Assembly (NCBI GenBank): GCA_000733355.1
Contig: JNVV01000012.1
Span: forward strand, 332,557 to 396,556
From: Falciphora oryzae
Lineage: Eukaryota; Ascomycota; Sordariomycetes; Magnaporthales; Magnaporthaceae
Reading direction: 5' to 3'
Length of the DNA stretch: 64,000 bases
The position numbers were made by a program, and so were the translations under genes. The notes under the pieces were generated by a model. That model worked only from the letters and a program-made list of their open reading frames with translations. It did no database searches and was not told the DNA's origin. Below are positions 1-10,511 of the stretch, piece by piece. Numbering within the stretch: the stretch's first letter is position 1; each line of letters begins with the position of its first letter.

Positions 1-3000
1 CACGAGAGCGGTGCTCACGAGGATGTTTCGGACGGCAAAGCCCTCCTCGGCGCCGGTCAGCTGCCTGATGGCCTCGCCCGCGAGCGAAATGTAGCCGCAA
101 AACGGGAACACGATGTTCTCGCCGACCTTGTGATCGCGCAGCCATGGCGCGTTGGTGATGTGGATGAGGTTGCGCCACACCGGCTCCGTGTCGCTGCACT
201 CGACCACCCTGAGGCCCAGGAGGTCGTGGTGCGGAAACTTGCGGTTGCGCCAGTCCTTGCTCAGGCGAGATTCGTACCAGTACGTGCCCTCGTGGTTGAA
301 AGGGTACGTGGGGAGGCCCAGGAGGCTGGACCCCGTTGGGTAGAGGGCCTCGAGGTCGACAGATGCGCCGTTGGAGTGAAGGCCCCCAATCGCCGCAAGA
401 AGGGACACGACACAGTCCTGGTTACGCGCCATCGCCGACACGTAAGGGAGCGGGGAGTTGGTTTGTGCAAAGATCTGCCTCAGTGGCCCCGCGAGCGCTC
501 CGTGAGGCCCAACCTCGAGGAAGACGGCGTTCTTCCCGATCTCGTGCCTCAGGATGGCCGAGACGGCCTCGCGGAATCGGACTGGCGACTCCAGGTTCTC
601 TTGCCAGTACGTCGGCCCGAAAGTGTGCTCCGGGTCCACGAGCTTACCAGTAACGCTGGAGAAGAACAGGACCGACGGTGCTCGTCCGACCACCTGCTTG
701 TCGATGAGCGCCTGGTAGTGGTGGCCAATCTCCTTCATGTGGTGCGAGTGGTAGGCCTTGTCAACCTGCAGCAGTCTGGCCAGAGTCTGCGGCTGACCCT
801 CCTTGACTGCCGCGACGACAGCCTCGACAGCTTCGGTGTCGCCCGAGATGGTCACACTCTTTGGGGAGTTGTCGCAAGCGATGGTCACGCCGGGGACGAG
901 ATACTTTCCCGTCTCTCCCCAGCCCAACCCGATCGCTGCCATGGCCCCGGGCTTCTCCTGCTTGACCGTCACGGCTCCGCGGTGGTGGGCTGCCGTGATT
1001 GCTTCCCCGGCCGTGAGGGCTCCGGCAGCATAGGCCGCCGCGATCTCGCCCGAGGAATGACCCACTACGGCCTGCGGCGTGACCCCTGCAGCCTTCAGGG
1101 TGTCGACGAGCGCGATCTGGACCGCGGTGCAGAGGGGTTGGGAGAACTCGGCCGAGGAAATGCGACTCTTCTTCCCGGCCTTCTTGAGTTCCTCCTGTAT
1201 CGAGTAGCGGGGCTTCTCTCCGTCAATAGATTGAAGATGCTGGTCGAGAGAGCGGATGCTGGACTTGAAAGCATCGTTGGACTGCAGCAGTTCCAACCCC
1301 ATACGGGGCCACTGAGCGCCTTGGCCGGTGAAGACCATGACGACGTCCCTGGGCTTGGAGGGATCTACCTGCACCCGCGGAGAGACGGTTTCGAGAATGC
1401 CGTTCTTGACGATGCCGAAAGCCCGGTGCGATAGTTGTCTCCTCCTTCTGGCGAGGGTGTAGGCCAGATCAGCGATCTTGTCCGTGTTCTGCTCGATCCA
1501 GGGCTTGTAGCCATCGACTAGCCTGGTGAAGGACTTGGGCGAGTTTGCCGAGAACAAGAGGAGCTCGGGAGACTCGGAAGGCTCGTGGACCGCAGCCGGG
1601 ACGCCGTGGTAAGCCGCGGACTCCAGAATGACGTGGGCGTTTGCGCCACCAATGCCAAAGGAGTTGACGCTCACGCGGTCGAGGCGGCCTTCTGGCCACG
1701 GCATCGCCTCCGTCGGGACCGACAGCTTCGCCTCCTCGAACGGGATGTTGGGGTTGGGGGTAGTAAACTTGATGTTGGGAGGAATGGTGCGGTGCTGAAG
1801 CGCCTTGACCATCTTCAAGAGTGACACCAAGCCGGACGCAGCCTCGGTGTGTCCTAGATTGGGCTTGACCGAGCCGATGTAGACGCCCTTCTCCCCGAAG
1901 ACGCGGGCAACGGCCTTGGTTTCGATGGGGTCGCCCGTCGCCGTGCCGGTGCCGTGGCACTCGACCATGGCGGTCTCAGAGAAGTCGTCGATGCCCGCGA
2001 GAGCGTACGCCCTCCTCATCAAGGCCTCCTGCGCGTCCGTGCTCGGCTGCGAGAGCGTCGGGGTTTTCCCATCCACGTTGTGGGACGTGGCTCGCACGAC
2101 AGCCTGGACGGGGTTGCCGTCACGAAGGGCATCGGCCAGGGGCTTGATGAAGATGGCCGTGACGGCCTCTCCACGAGCGTAGCCGTTGGCGTCGGCAGAG
2201 AAGGTCTTGCACGACCCGTCAGTGGACAAGACTCCCTGCTCCTGCATCGCCTGGGACATTGCTGGCGCAAGGACCAGATTGACGCCGCCCACGATGGCAG
2301 CCTCGCAATCTCCCCTGCTGATGCCGGCGCAGGCCTCGTTCAGAGCTACCAGGGCAGACGAGCAGGCTGTGCGAATGGTCATGCTGTTTCGAGACGTCAG
2401 GGCGGGTTCTGCTTGGGTAGTGGGTAGAAAGAAACGAACGTACCTCGGCCCTTGCAGATCAAACTCATACGACAGACGATTGGCGACTACGAAATCGCCC
2501 GCGCCCGAGATGCGATGGATCCCATATGGCTGGGTCTCCTTGCCCATCATCTCCAACCAGTCCTCGCCGAAGCTGCCAACATAAGTGCCGATCGTCTTGC
2601 CTCGCCAGTCGGTGACACCGGCATCCTCAAAGGCCTCCTGCGCCACCTCCAACATGATGCGTTGTTGGGGGTCGGCCCGCTCGACCTCGGTCCGTGTCAT
2701 GGAGAAGAAGGACATGTCCAGCGCCCCGAGCTCGACGCTCTCGTCGAGGAAGTAGCCGTACTTGGTCGAGACGGTGCCGGGCTTCTTCGTGTCCGAGTAG
2801 TAGGTGTCGATGTTGTAGCGCGTTTTCGGGACTCGGCACCGACCATCCTTCTTGGCGAGGAGGAACTCCCACAGCTCGTCCGGGTTCGCCAAGCCACCAG
2901 GGAGGCGACACGCCATGCCGCAGATGGCAATGGGAATCTGAGGGGTGTCCCGGGGCCCTGAGGTCGAGTGCCCATTCAGACCGTTCATGTTGCCTCCGTT

Positions 3001-3129
3001 TGTCGATGTGCCGTTCGGGCGCGCACCGTTGGTGGCGTGCCCATTGGCGCCGTAGCCATTGATGTGGCCATTGGCGTCGCCGCTGATGGCATGGCTGCCT
3101 GTGAACGGGTTATCGATGCTGGCAACCAT
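1..3129 (-). CDS. Highly reducing polyketide synthase, N-terminal part (KS-AT-start of DH), cut by window edge
   Basis: Iterative type I polyketide synthase, seen for its first ~1,023 residues. Exons are 3129-2444 and 2383-1, separated by a 60-nt intron. An Asn-Gly-rich leader (about residues 20-55) precedes the ketosynthase, which opens at IAICGMACRLPGG. The KS triad is visible: Cys236 in TACSSA, His372 in VECHGTG and His407 in KPNLGHTEA. The acyltransferase shows VFTGQGAQWPRMG and the nucleophile Ser672 in GHSSGE. The dehydratase hot-dog fold begins with His980 in DHKVGENIVFP, the usual HxxxGxxxxP motif. KS-AT-DH order and these motifs indicate the highly reducing class; methyltransferase, ER, KR and ACP would lie left of the window. 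The start was chosen as the ATG at 3129, which gives the usual short leader. The Zn2Cys6 regulator at 4959 is divergent and probably controls it. The product cannot be predicted. Confidence 0.95.
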   Translation of the reverse strand, partial: MVASIDNPFTGSHAISGDANGHINGYGANGHATNGARPNGTSTNGGNMNGLNGHSTSGPRDTPQIPIAICGMACRLPGGLANPDELWEFLLAKKDGRCRVPKTRYNIDTYYSDTKKPGTVSTKYGYFLDESVELGALDMSFFSMTRTEVERADPQQRIMLEVAQEAFEDAGVTDWRGKTIGTYVGSFGEDWLEMMGKETQPYGIHRISGAGDFVVANRLSYEFDLQGPRYVRFFLPTTQAEPALTSRNSMTIRTACSSALVALNEACAGISRGDCEAAIVGGVNLVLAPAMSQAMQEQGVLSTDGSCKTFSADANGYARGEAVTAIFIKPLADALRDGNPVQAVVRATSHNVDGKTPTLSQPSTDAQEALMRRAYALAGIDDFSETAMVECHGTGTATGDPIETKAVARVFGEKGVYIGSVKPNLGHTEAASGLVSLLKMVKALQHRTIPPNIKFTTPNPNIPFEEAKLSVPTEAMPWPEGRLDRVSVNSFGIGGANAHVILESAAYHGVPAAVHEPSESPELLLFSANSPKSFTRLVDGYKPWIEQNTDKIADLAYTLARRRRQLSHRAFGIVKNGILETVSPRVQVDPSKPRDVVMVFTGQGAQWPRMGLELLQSNDAFKSSIRSLDQHLQSIDGEKPRYSIQEELKKAGKKSRISSAEFSQPLCTAVQIALVDTLKAAGVTPQAVVGHSSGEIAAAYAAGALTAGEAITAAHHRGAVTVKQEKPGAMAAIGLGWGETGKYLVPGVTIACDNSPKSVTISGDTEAVEAVVAAVKEGQPQTLARLLQVDKAYHSHHMKEIGHHYQALIDKQVVGRAPSVLFFSSVTGKLVDPEHTFGPTYWQENLESPVRFREAVSAILRHEIGKNAVFLEVGPHGALAGPLRQIFAQTNSPLPYVSAMARNQDCVVSLLAAIGGLHSNGASVDLEALYPTGSSLLGLPTYPFNHEGTYWYESRLSKDWRNRKFPHHDLLGLRVVECSDTEPVWRNLIHITNAPWLRDHKVGENIVFPFCGYISLAGEAIRQLTGAEEGFAVRNILVSTALV
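2384..2443 (-). other. 60-nt in-frame, stop-free intron inside the KS active-site region of the PKS
   Basis: On the minus strand the exon ends ..CCGAG, followed by GTACGT at 2443, and the intron ends ..GAAACAG at 2384. Splicing restores GPSMTIRTACSSAL, the canonical KS sequence. The intron is a multiple of three and has no stop, so retention would insert 20 residues seven residues before the catalytic cysteine. An automatic gene finder could easily miss it. Confidence 0.9.
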
Positions 3130-4958
3130 GATCAAAGACACTGCTGGTAGGATTGGGTTGGACGAGTTGACGATGCTCGGAGTCAGGAAGACAGCCAACT
3201 GCCTGGTAATTACATTTGACGCGCCAGCGACAGTCGTGCTCTTAGCCCATCCCTCAAGGCCCAAGACATCATGGTAACAAGCATACCACTGCCATCATTA
3301 GTACGCGCCAGGCCTTATTCAGCTGCTGCTGGCGGCTCTGACCGTCCATCTCCGCGTCGGATCACTCGGCCGATTCGGTTGATGTGCCGAAGCGGTTTGC
3401 TCGGCCCCGGCTGATTCCCCCGACAAAGAGTCGCCGCCCGGTCTCCGTGGTTGGTCGAGATGGACGCCCCACTCCCCTCGGGGCAGAGGCCTGGTTGCGG
3501 CGGCGGGAGGGAGGCAAGGCGTCCGGCATGGCTCCAGGAGCCGAAGTGGTGTGGCTGACCTCGATCTCATGCGGGCGGGCCCTCGGGGAGACGGGAACCC
3601 GCACAGCGGACCCACTAGCGCCTGCCGCAACGAGACGCACTGGTACCGTCGAGACCGTGTCGAATCCTCCTCCTTTCCCAACCTGCAACGTTCCAGACCA
3701 ACCGAGAACCCTCCATGCGATCCCCTCCACTATTCCACCGGCAGCATTTCGGCCGAAAGCGCGCAAGACCTCGAGCACCTTGTGTTACCAGCCGGCTAGT
3801 TCGGCACAGGTGTATGTGCCCTACTGCTGACATTATTTACCTGCTTGGACAGCCGCCACCCACACGGCCCGGACGCAAGCAAAGAACTGCAAAGAAAGGG
3901 CTGATCGATGGTCACCTCCGTGCCCTTCTTCTCATTGCTTTACCAGCGTTAGCAACCACTGCCAGAAACTCCAACCAGACCATGAAGGCAACCACATTTA
4001 GGGATTGCCGGCGACTTGTTCGGCACCACCTGTGGCTGGAGGAGTCGACGCTTAAAGGCCACACACCCTATCTCTATCTCCTTAAGTGGCGTTTGGCCCT
4101 TTCCCGCAGATCTTTCCCTCTGCCAACTACATTTGTATCCAGGATAACGTCTGGGATCGTTGTCTTAATCGGGAGCAATGGGCCAATGGATGATGTAACT
4201 GCGTTGCTGACTGTAACCCGGCCGTGATTAGGTCATTGTCGATGCTGATTAGTTCATTATCCGTGCTGATCCCCCAAACTCGGCATCCCGCGATACACCT
4301 TCATCGCGCTCCATTGAGGAAACGAAAGTCCATATTATTAATCCTATTTTTTGGCTACGTTTAGCCGCCGCGGCTTGTCTGCTGCACTCGTTACATCCTT
4401 CTCCCCCGCAATGGATTATCAGTGCAGCAGATAAGGGAAGCATGGTCCTGGAGCTGGAGCTGTGCCGTCTCACCACACATCCTCCGGCCTCCACGCACAG
4501 GAGCCTCCGCAGTCAGCACGCTCCTCAAGACACCCACGGCTGTGCGATTCTTGCACGGGCCGCATTCACACTAGTTTAGCGGACGGGGGATTCTCGGAAG
4601 CACCGCAGACGATGCAGCTGCGGGTGAGATGTGCATGTTGGGAACCATGACATTGGTTAACGTACCCAAGGTCCCCAATGGCATGATTTCGTGTAGCGGC
4701 GCTATTTGGATTTAGCCTGATTCCCACGTCGAGAGCTTGCTTACCCTCCAGCAAGCATAGCATGTGAGCTTGAGCACATCGGGGTGGGATAAATAGGCCA
4801 ATCTCCTCCAGAATTGCCTACCCCGGTATCGATGCAATAGTGTAGCATCCCTGCCTGAAATTGTGTCACCGGTCACGTTTGTTCGACACAAGCCTCCGCC
4901 CCGAAGCTCCCCGGATGGTCATCTCTTGGCTCGCACGTGGCTCGCACTTGGCTCCAAG
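3130..4958. promoter_or_regulatory. Divergent intergenic region between PKS and its putative regulator
   Basis: About 1.8 kb without a convincing gene; the ORFs here are short and have no recognisable family. It must hold the promoters of the PKS (leftward) and the Zn2Cys6 gene (rightward). An ATAAATA-like element lies near 4789-4797, about 165 bases before the regulator's ATG. Short imperfect tandem repeats occur at 4226-4267 (two 21-bp copies, four differences) and near 4928-4953 (GGCTCGCAC repeated), which could be protein-binding sites. No function is proven. Confidence 0.5.
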
Positions 4959-7518
4959 ATGGCCAAGGAACCAACAGGGAATTCGTTCCAAGGTGAATGA
5001 ACACCTACACCATCTAATTCTCTAGTCGTAATCCGACACTATCAAGTACTCAGTTGACCGACCCAAGCTTTAGTCTGCAACCAGTGTCGGATCAAGAAGA
5101 TTAGATGTGACAGAGAAAAGCCTTCATGCGGGAATTGTGTCCGGTCCGGCCAGGACTGTGAGTGGTCAGGGCAGGGCAAAAAGGGCAACCAAGTTGCACT
5201 TCTGTGAGTATTGTCCCCTTGGCTTTCAGCCTTGCAATATCAATGTGCTTAAAAATTGCAGTAGTCACACGATCTTGGGGCTGGGTAGCCGACTGCAAAA
5301 AGTAGAGGTGAGCGAGAGTCCCGTTTTCGGCAAAAGCCAGCCTGATCTGAGCCCTCCCTGTTAAGTGTTCTGACATCCAATCAACAGGCCGCAGTGCTTG
5401 ACATTCACAAGTCCCTCAAACGGCCTCTTGAGTCGCCACCTAATAATTCATCTCCCGTCTCCCACTCAGGACAGCAGCATGCCGACGAGGCCCTCAGCTT
5501 GCAGACCTCGGAGCCATCAGCGTCCGATGACGGCAGCACCTCGGGGCCATTTTTCACAGCCCCCCGGGGACGCCTGTTCAGGCGCCAAGGCAACACTCCA
5601 GGAACTCTTTACTTCGGCCCGACATCACTCGAGGCTCTGATACTCGACTTTGGGGAATCCATCTTCGGCCATGCCAGCCCGGACGCCCATGCGCCCAGGA
5701 GTGGCAGCGTGTCCATCCACGACAAGATCAACGCCTTTGTCGACACCACACAACACAAGCACCTCGCCGAAGTGGGTTCCCCACCAACCGAGCCACCTCT
5801 GGCCATCTTGGAAGCCATGATAGAGCCGTACTTTTCTAACATCAACCCCCATTTCCCCATCTGGAGCAAGGAAGGTTTCCTAAGAATCCTAAGCCAACTC
5901 AGACGACATTCTACACCCCCCGAAGTTGGATGGGCCTCCATCGTCTGCTGCAACAACCTCATCCTCATCAACTTGACCGCCGGCTTGGTGCGCTCTGTCC
6001 AGCGGAAATGGTCACAGCCCGGATCGGGCGAGAATGTGTCCTCTATGGACTCTCACCTCGTCGCGGGATTCCTCGCCAATTCCAAGCGCGCAATCGAGAA
6101 CCTTGGCCTGCTCTCCCCGTGCCTCATAAACCTGCAGGCACTTCTGTCTTCGGTACGCCTCTCAGCGATTATGTGGTATTCTGGCAATTGCTCACACAGA
6201 TAGGCCACGAAGCAAAAGACTAACGGCCCTGGGCGCCAAAGTGTGTCGTCGCGCAAGATCATCTCCCTCTGCACCTCCTTGACTTCATCTTTGCGCAGGC
6301 CGTCCGCTGTGCCGAAGCCATCGGTGTCTTCCAGTGGCACCGGCTGAAGGGCCAGCTGACCGAGGACGAGTCCCGAGACTACAAAAACATTGCGCACTGT
6401 CTCTACATCCTCGACAAGCAAATCTCCTGGACCGCGGGGGTGCCTCCCAGGGTGCCGAGACGCCAGGTCCAGCTCGACTTGGCTCTCTCCGATGCGTCCA
6501 TCGGCAGAACCCTGGCCGTCAGCGCGGAGCTAGCGACCATCGAGGAGGCCATATTCCTGGAGATTTACGCCGACGGCATCAAGGCCCGGACCGAGGAGCA
6601 GGTGCGCCAGGTCGTCGGGCCCATCAGCCAGCGCCTCGACAGCTGGCTGGCCAAGGCTGGAGTGGACGTGGAGGCGACCAAGAGGCAACCGGGAAACCAC
6701 CCCGCACACGCCGCCTTGCTGTTCAACAGCCTGTGCGCGAGGCTTCTACTCATCTGGCCCTACAGGGAGCACCCGGACGCCATGTTCCAGCAGCGCTACG
6801 ACATCGCCGCTACATGCATGAGGCTCTTGCCATCCTTGTGGGCATCGACGCCAGATGCTGGGCAGCATGCCTCCGTGCCACTGTATGTAACCTCTCCAAA
6901 CCAAGAAGGGCCCATCGTGGTCTTGTATCTAATGCTCGCTGCAGCCTGATCGCGTCCTGGCCGCCCCTCTACCTGATCGAAGTCTGCACAAACATCCCAG
7001 ATGGTAACAGCGACGAGCAGGACAGGGACTCGCTGCGGAGCTTCGCCAACCTCCTCAAGGCCATTGTCGGCTCCAGGCAGGACATGTTCTACACGAAAAG
7101 GCTCGAGGAGATTTCATCCATCCTCATGGACGCGGTGCCGGCGGCGAGCACAGTGACAAAGCGGCGGAGGACCATCTCGTCGTCGGAATTCCCACTGCAG
7201 CACTCCGGCGTCACGGGCTTTGTCGGCCCCTTTCAGGGCGGCGGGCGGCAGAGCGCGCCCAGCCAGGCCGAAACGTCCGACAGCGGCCGGAACTCGAGCG
7301 CGAATACGGGGAGCTTGGGGTCGGACCACCAGCAGTACTCCGTAGTCGGCGGGCTCGCATCCTTCTCGGACTGGGACGAGCTGGCCGGGCTTATGGCGCT
7401 GAACAGCAGCGGCTCCAGGGACATCAGCATGCATCTGGGCCCTGTCGCGCACGAGCACAGGAGCCTCGAGGATGACTATTCAGAGGAGCTGATCAGCCAC
7501 CTGGCCTCGTTGAGCTAA
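4959..7518 (+). CDS. Zn2Cys6 fungal transcription factor, candidate regulator of the adjacent PKS
   Basis: Six exons: 4959-4992, 5074-5203, 5262-5307, 5388-6152, 6242-6882 and 6945-7518, giving 729 residues. The first 11 codons splice directly into the zinc cluster. Its six cysteines are at 13, 16, 23, 30, 33 and 40 with basic RIKKIR between the second and third. A short linker and coiled-coil-like segment (GLGSRLQKVEAAVLDIHKS) follow. The middle of the protein matches the fungal-specific transcription factor (MHR) region, with PYFSNINPHFPIWSKEGF and, after splicing at 6153-6241, VVAQDHLPLHLLDFIFAQA. The C-terminus is Ser/Gly-rich and acidic. The gene is divergent from the PKS across a 1.8-kb intergenic region, the usual arrangement of a pathway-specific regulator; that role is inferred from position. 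Exon 3 (46 nt) is the least certain join. Confidence 0.88.
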
Positions 7519-8219
7519 TAACAAGATTATTATTTTACCGTGGCAAATCTGGCTATGGCATGGGGCCGTTCCATCTCCATCATCCTTCCAGGGGGCCGCT
7601 GTAAGGAGCCGTGCACTAGAAGGGTTCAGGTGGTCCAGCAGTCGTGTTCAACAGCAGATACTAATGCTAGGTACAGACAAAACGGTGAACGATAGCTCGC
7701 CCCTCGGGACCCCTTTACAGGAAGTCTCTCGGGCCCTTCTTATGCGCGCCCTCCTGGGCGTCCTCCTGGCCCTCTGGTCGTCTGGTCGTCAGGGTCAGTG
7801 CCCTTCTGCCTCATGGTAGGATCACGCGTTTCGCGTCGAAGGCCGAGCTCGGCGTCGCGCCACTGACTGATGCGCTCGCTAGTAGTCAAATATTTTCTGC
7901 CACTCCCTTCCTTGCCGCCCTCGGACCCTCTTCGGGGGCTCCCTCCGGGTGACTCTAGTCCGGGAGGCATGATTCCGATCGGGGCGTCACAACCGCCCGG
8001 CACGCGCTGGCTCTACGGACACGCCAAGGCGCACAAAACAGGGCGGGATGCCACCCGAGGAAGCCCGATAATTCCCCGGCCCCCGTTGCCCCCTTGCTGC
8101 TGCTGCTGGGCCTATTGATGCTGTATCCAGGATCCCTTATGTGCTTTTCACATTCAACATTCTATCCCGGATGCTGCGGATTCGATCTATCTCATGCTCT
8201 TTTTTGCAAGACGCTGTGT
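7519..8219. other. Intergenic region, no gene seen
   Basis: About 700 bases between the regulator's stop and the helicase relic. Only short, non-conserved ORFs occur. The 3' end of the regulator transcript must lie here. Confidence 0.5.
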
Positions 8220-8729
8220 GCGGCGTTTCTGATTTTCGTGCTGCTTGCCAACAAGTTTCGAAACAAGAATGTCATGGTTTTCTGCATTTCCCAGCAGATC
8301 GATTTCGACGCCAGGGACGATCTCGTCAGCTACTTGAACGAGCCATGCACGCCGAACTCACCTAACAAGATTGTCATTGCCACTTTTGTGCTCTCCTCGG
8401 AAGGGCTCAATCTGCAGCGGGCCAACTACTGCGTTCTTGTTGAGCCTGCAAGCGCCGATGTTGAAAAGTAGGCACAGGGCCGAATTAACCGGACTGGCCA
8501 GACGCTCCCCGTCGAGCTCATCCGCCTGGTCGATCCGGCCAACATAGTTGAGCAAAACCAGCGCAACGTGCGTGACGGGCACCTGAGGGCGGTAGTCGAG
8601 CTAATAGACAAATACCGGGAGGGTCAACATGTCTCTGGCTCTGGCGACTCTGCTGTCGATCCTGCGTCCGGCTGTTCCCCCCCAAGTCTACCCTGCATGC
8701 GGTATTGTTTTCGTCGTCGTTTGAATTGA
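8220..8729 (+). pseudogene. SNF2-type helicase C-terminal fragment with an in-frame stop
   Basis: The frame from about 8250 encodes a helicase C domain: VMVFCISQQIDF, then IATFVLSSEGLNLQRANY and VLVEPASADVEK. A TAG at 8469-8471 interrupts it. The same frame continues as AQGRINRTGQTLPVELIRLVD, the SNF2 motif VI (normally QAxGRxxRxGQ), and ends at TGA 8727-8729. The stop stands where the family has glutamine, so CAG has become TAG, a single C-to-T change in a CpA context, as repeat-induced point mutation would make. The N-terminal ATPase domain is absent upstream, so this is a fragment as well as a broken frame. The left limit is uncertain; the frame is open from 8094 but homology is visible only from about 8250. 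Confidence 0.8.
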
Positions 8730-9243
8730 ACTATTTGTCTGGAGCCTGCATTATACCTAAACAGTAACGTAGTTCACCATGTTACGATCAGGGGTTCTGG
8801 GAGCAAATGGGATCAAAGGCGTCCACCAAAAGCGTCCGTTTCTGGACGCCTGTGATCCCATTTTCTCCCAAAACCATGTTTTTGCCGTTTTGTGAAACCT
8901 AGAAGGAAGCCTTTTGTGTTTTATTTTAAAGGCTGCATGCAGTTTGATGGAATGAGGTTGAAGTTAGAAGCCTATATTCAAGTGAGATGAGACGAAGGCA
9001 AAGGTCGCGTGAGGAAAACGCGACGCGGGAAGCTTTTGGAGGGGTTCTGCAAGCTCGTGGGGTAGCAGCCCACTCTTCTTGGCACCCGCAGCCGCATTCA
9101 GACCCCAGACAGGCACCAACGTCATCTTTCTTTTTCTTCCTCGCCAACTGCCGCGCCGCGACGAAGCCACATGGAGGAGCTGGCCACGACTAGCAACCGC
9201 GAAACATTGAGGCTACTGGGATAGCGCGCAAAGATTGCCCAGC
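8730..9243. other. Intergenic region holding the inverted repeat
   Basis: Apart from the inverted repeat nothing is recognisable. The part nearest 9243 must contain the promoter of the Ski8-like gene. Confidence 0.5.
8793..8875. repeat. 33-bp imperfect inverted repeat with 17-base loop
   Basis: The left arm 8793-8825 (GGTTCTGGGAGCAAATGGGA...) and right arm 8843-8875 are reverse complements with 3 mismatches in 33. The loop is 8826-8842. It lies just after the helicase relic, in DNA otherwise without genes. It could be a small MITE-like element or a cruciform; no target-site duplication was recognised. Confidence 0.85.
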
Positions 9244-10511
9244 ATGGTATGCAAGTCTTGGGAGTCAGCGGGCTCGGAAGAGAGTATCAACAGTAGCAGC
9301 ACCGAGCTGACATCCGAGCAATGCATGCTCTACCAACTACATAGTCCAAGCAATACCTCACGGCCCATACCATTGACGATGGTCAGTGAACTCTGCTCTG
9401 TATAATGCGCCCGACGAAACTCTCCCAGCGGGCTAGCTGTAAACTAAAAACCGGAAAACTCCACCCAGGGCAGCCCACCCATCCGAGATCTTCGCCCTCG
9501 CGGCCACGGCCGACGGCGTCTTCTCCGCGTCCGGCGGCTCGGCCATCAAGATGCACCGCCCGCCCTCCTCGGCGCCCGTAGACGACGCCCCGACCCCAAA
9601 CACAGCCGCTATCGAGATCCCCAAGGCACACGTGCATGGCTGCCACCACCTCGCGACGGGCCGTGGCGGGCCGGGCAAGGTGCTGGCGTCGGCCGGGTTC
9701 GGGCAGGACGCCAAGGTCTGGATCCAATCCGACGCCGGCTGGAAGGAGCACGCGACCGTCAGGCCCTGGGGCGAGGCCAAGTCGGCGGCGCGCGTGTGGG
9801 CCGTCGCGCTGAGCGGCGACGAGCAGTTCCTGGCCTGCTCGTCCGAGGCCGGCGGGGTGGCCGTGTGGGACGTGGTGGCGGGCCGCGCCGTGCACCTGTA
9901 CGAGACGGCCTCGGGGGGAGAGGGCAGCTTCGGCATGTGCGTCGACATCAGCCCCGACGGCCGCTTCGCCGCCAGCGGCCACGAGAACGGGACCGCCTAC
10001 GTCTTCAACAACGACTCGGGCAGGCTGATCTACTCGCTCACCGGTGAGTAGTCCCCCTTTCTTTCTCCAAACAAGGCCTCACGCTCGCTCATTCACTCAC
10101 ACAATAATCACACACGTAAAAACAGGCCTCTCCAAGCCCATCCGCGCCGTCCGATTCTCCCCCGGCGGCACCCGCCTCGCCGCCGCGGGCGACGCGGGCA
10201 TAATCGCCATCTACGACACGCGCAACGGCGAGCACGTCGCGAGCCTGTCCCCGGGACCCTCGTCGGCCTGGGTCATGTCGCTCGACTGGAGCCACACGGG
10301 CGAGTGGCTGCTGTCGGGCTCCTTCGACGGCCGCGTCCGCGTCTGGTCCGTCGAGACGGGCGCCTGCGTCGCCACCCATTCCGAGAGCGACCAGACCATC
10401 TGGGCCGTCAGGTGGCTGCCCAAGCCGCCCGGCCGCGCGCCAGAGGGCTTCTGCGCCGGCGGCGCGAGGGGGGCCGTCACTTTCTACCGGGAGGCCAGCG
10501 GGAGCGGCTGA
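9244..10511 (+). CDS. SKI8: WD40 repeat protein of the Ski8/Rec14 (WDR61) family
   Basis: A beta-propeller subunit of the Ski complex, which feeds cytoplasmic mRNA to the exosome for 3'-5' decay; family members in yeasts also act in meiotic recombination. Exons are 9244-9246, 9345-9381, 9474-10043 and 10126-10511, giving 331 residues. The N-terminus is SKQYLTAHTIDDAHPSEIFA, followed by WD-type blades such as ASAGFGQDAKVW, LACSSEAGGVAVWDV, AASGHENGTAYVF, AAAGDAGIIAIYD and LLSGSFDGRVRVWSVETG. Exon 1 would be the ATG alone: the codons before SKQYL run into a TAG, whereas ATG plus GTATGC at 9247, with GCTGAC before the acceptor CATAG at 9344, gives M-SKQYL. Intron 2 uses a GTCAGT donor. The size and N-terminus fit the family well; the start exon is inferred. 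Confidence 0.88.

Noticed and set aside
130..1434. 434-codon open frame on the plus strand
   Set aside because: It is antisense to the PKS acyltransferase region, whose minus-strand frame has clear catalytic motifs; it is a GC-rich shadow.
3320..3850. Overlapping ORFs in the PKS/regulator intergenic region
   Set aside because: Several frames on both strands are open in GC-rich DNA, none with family likeness or splice support.
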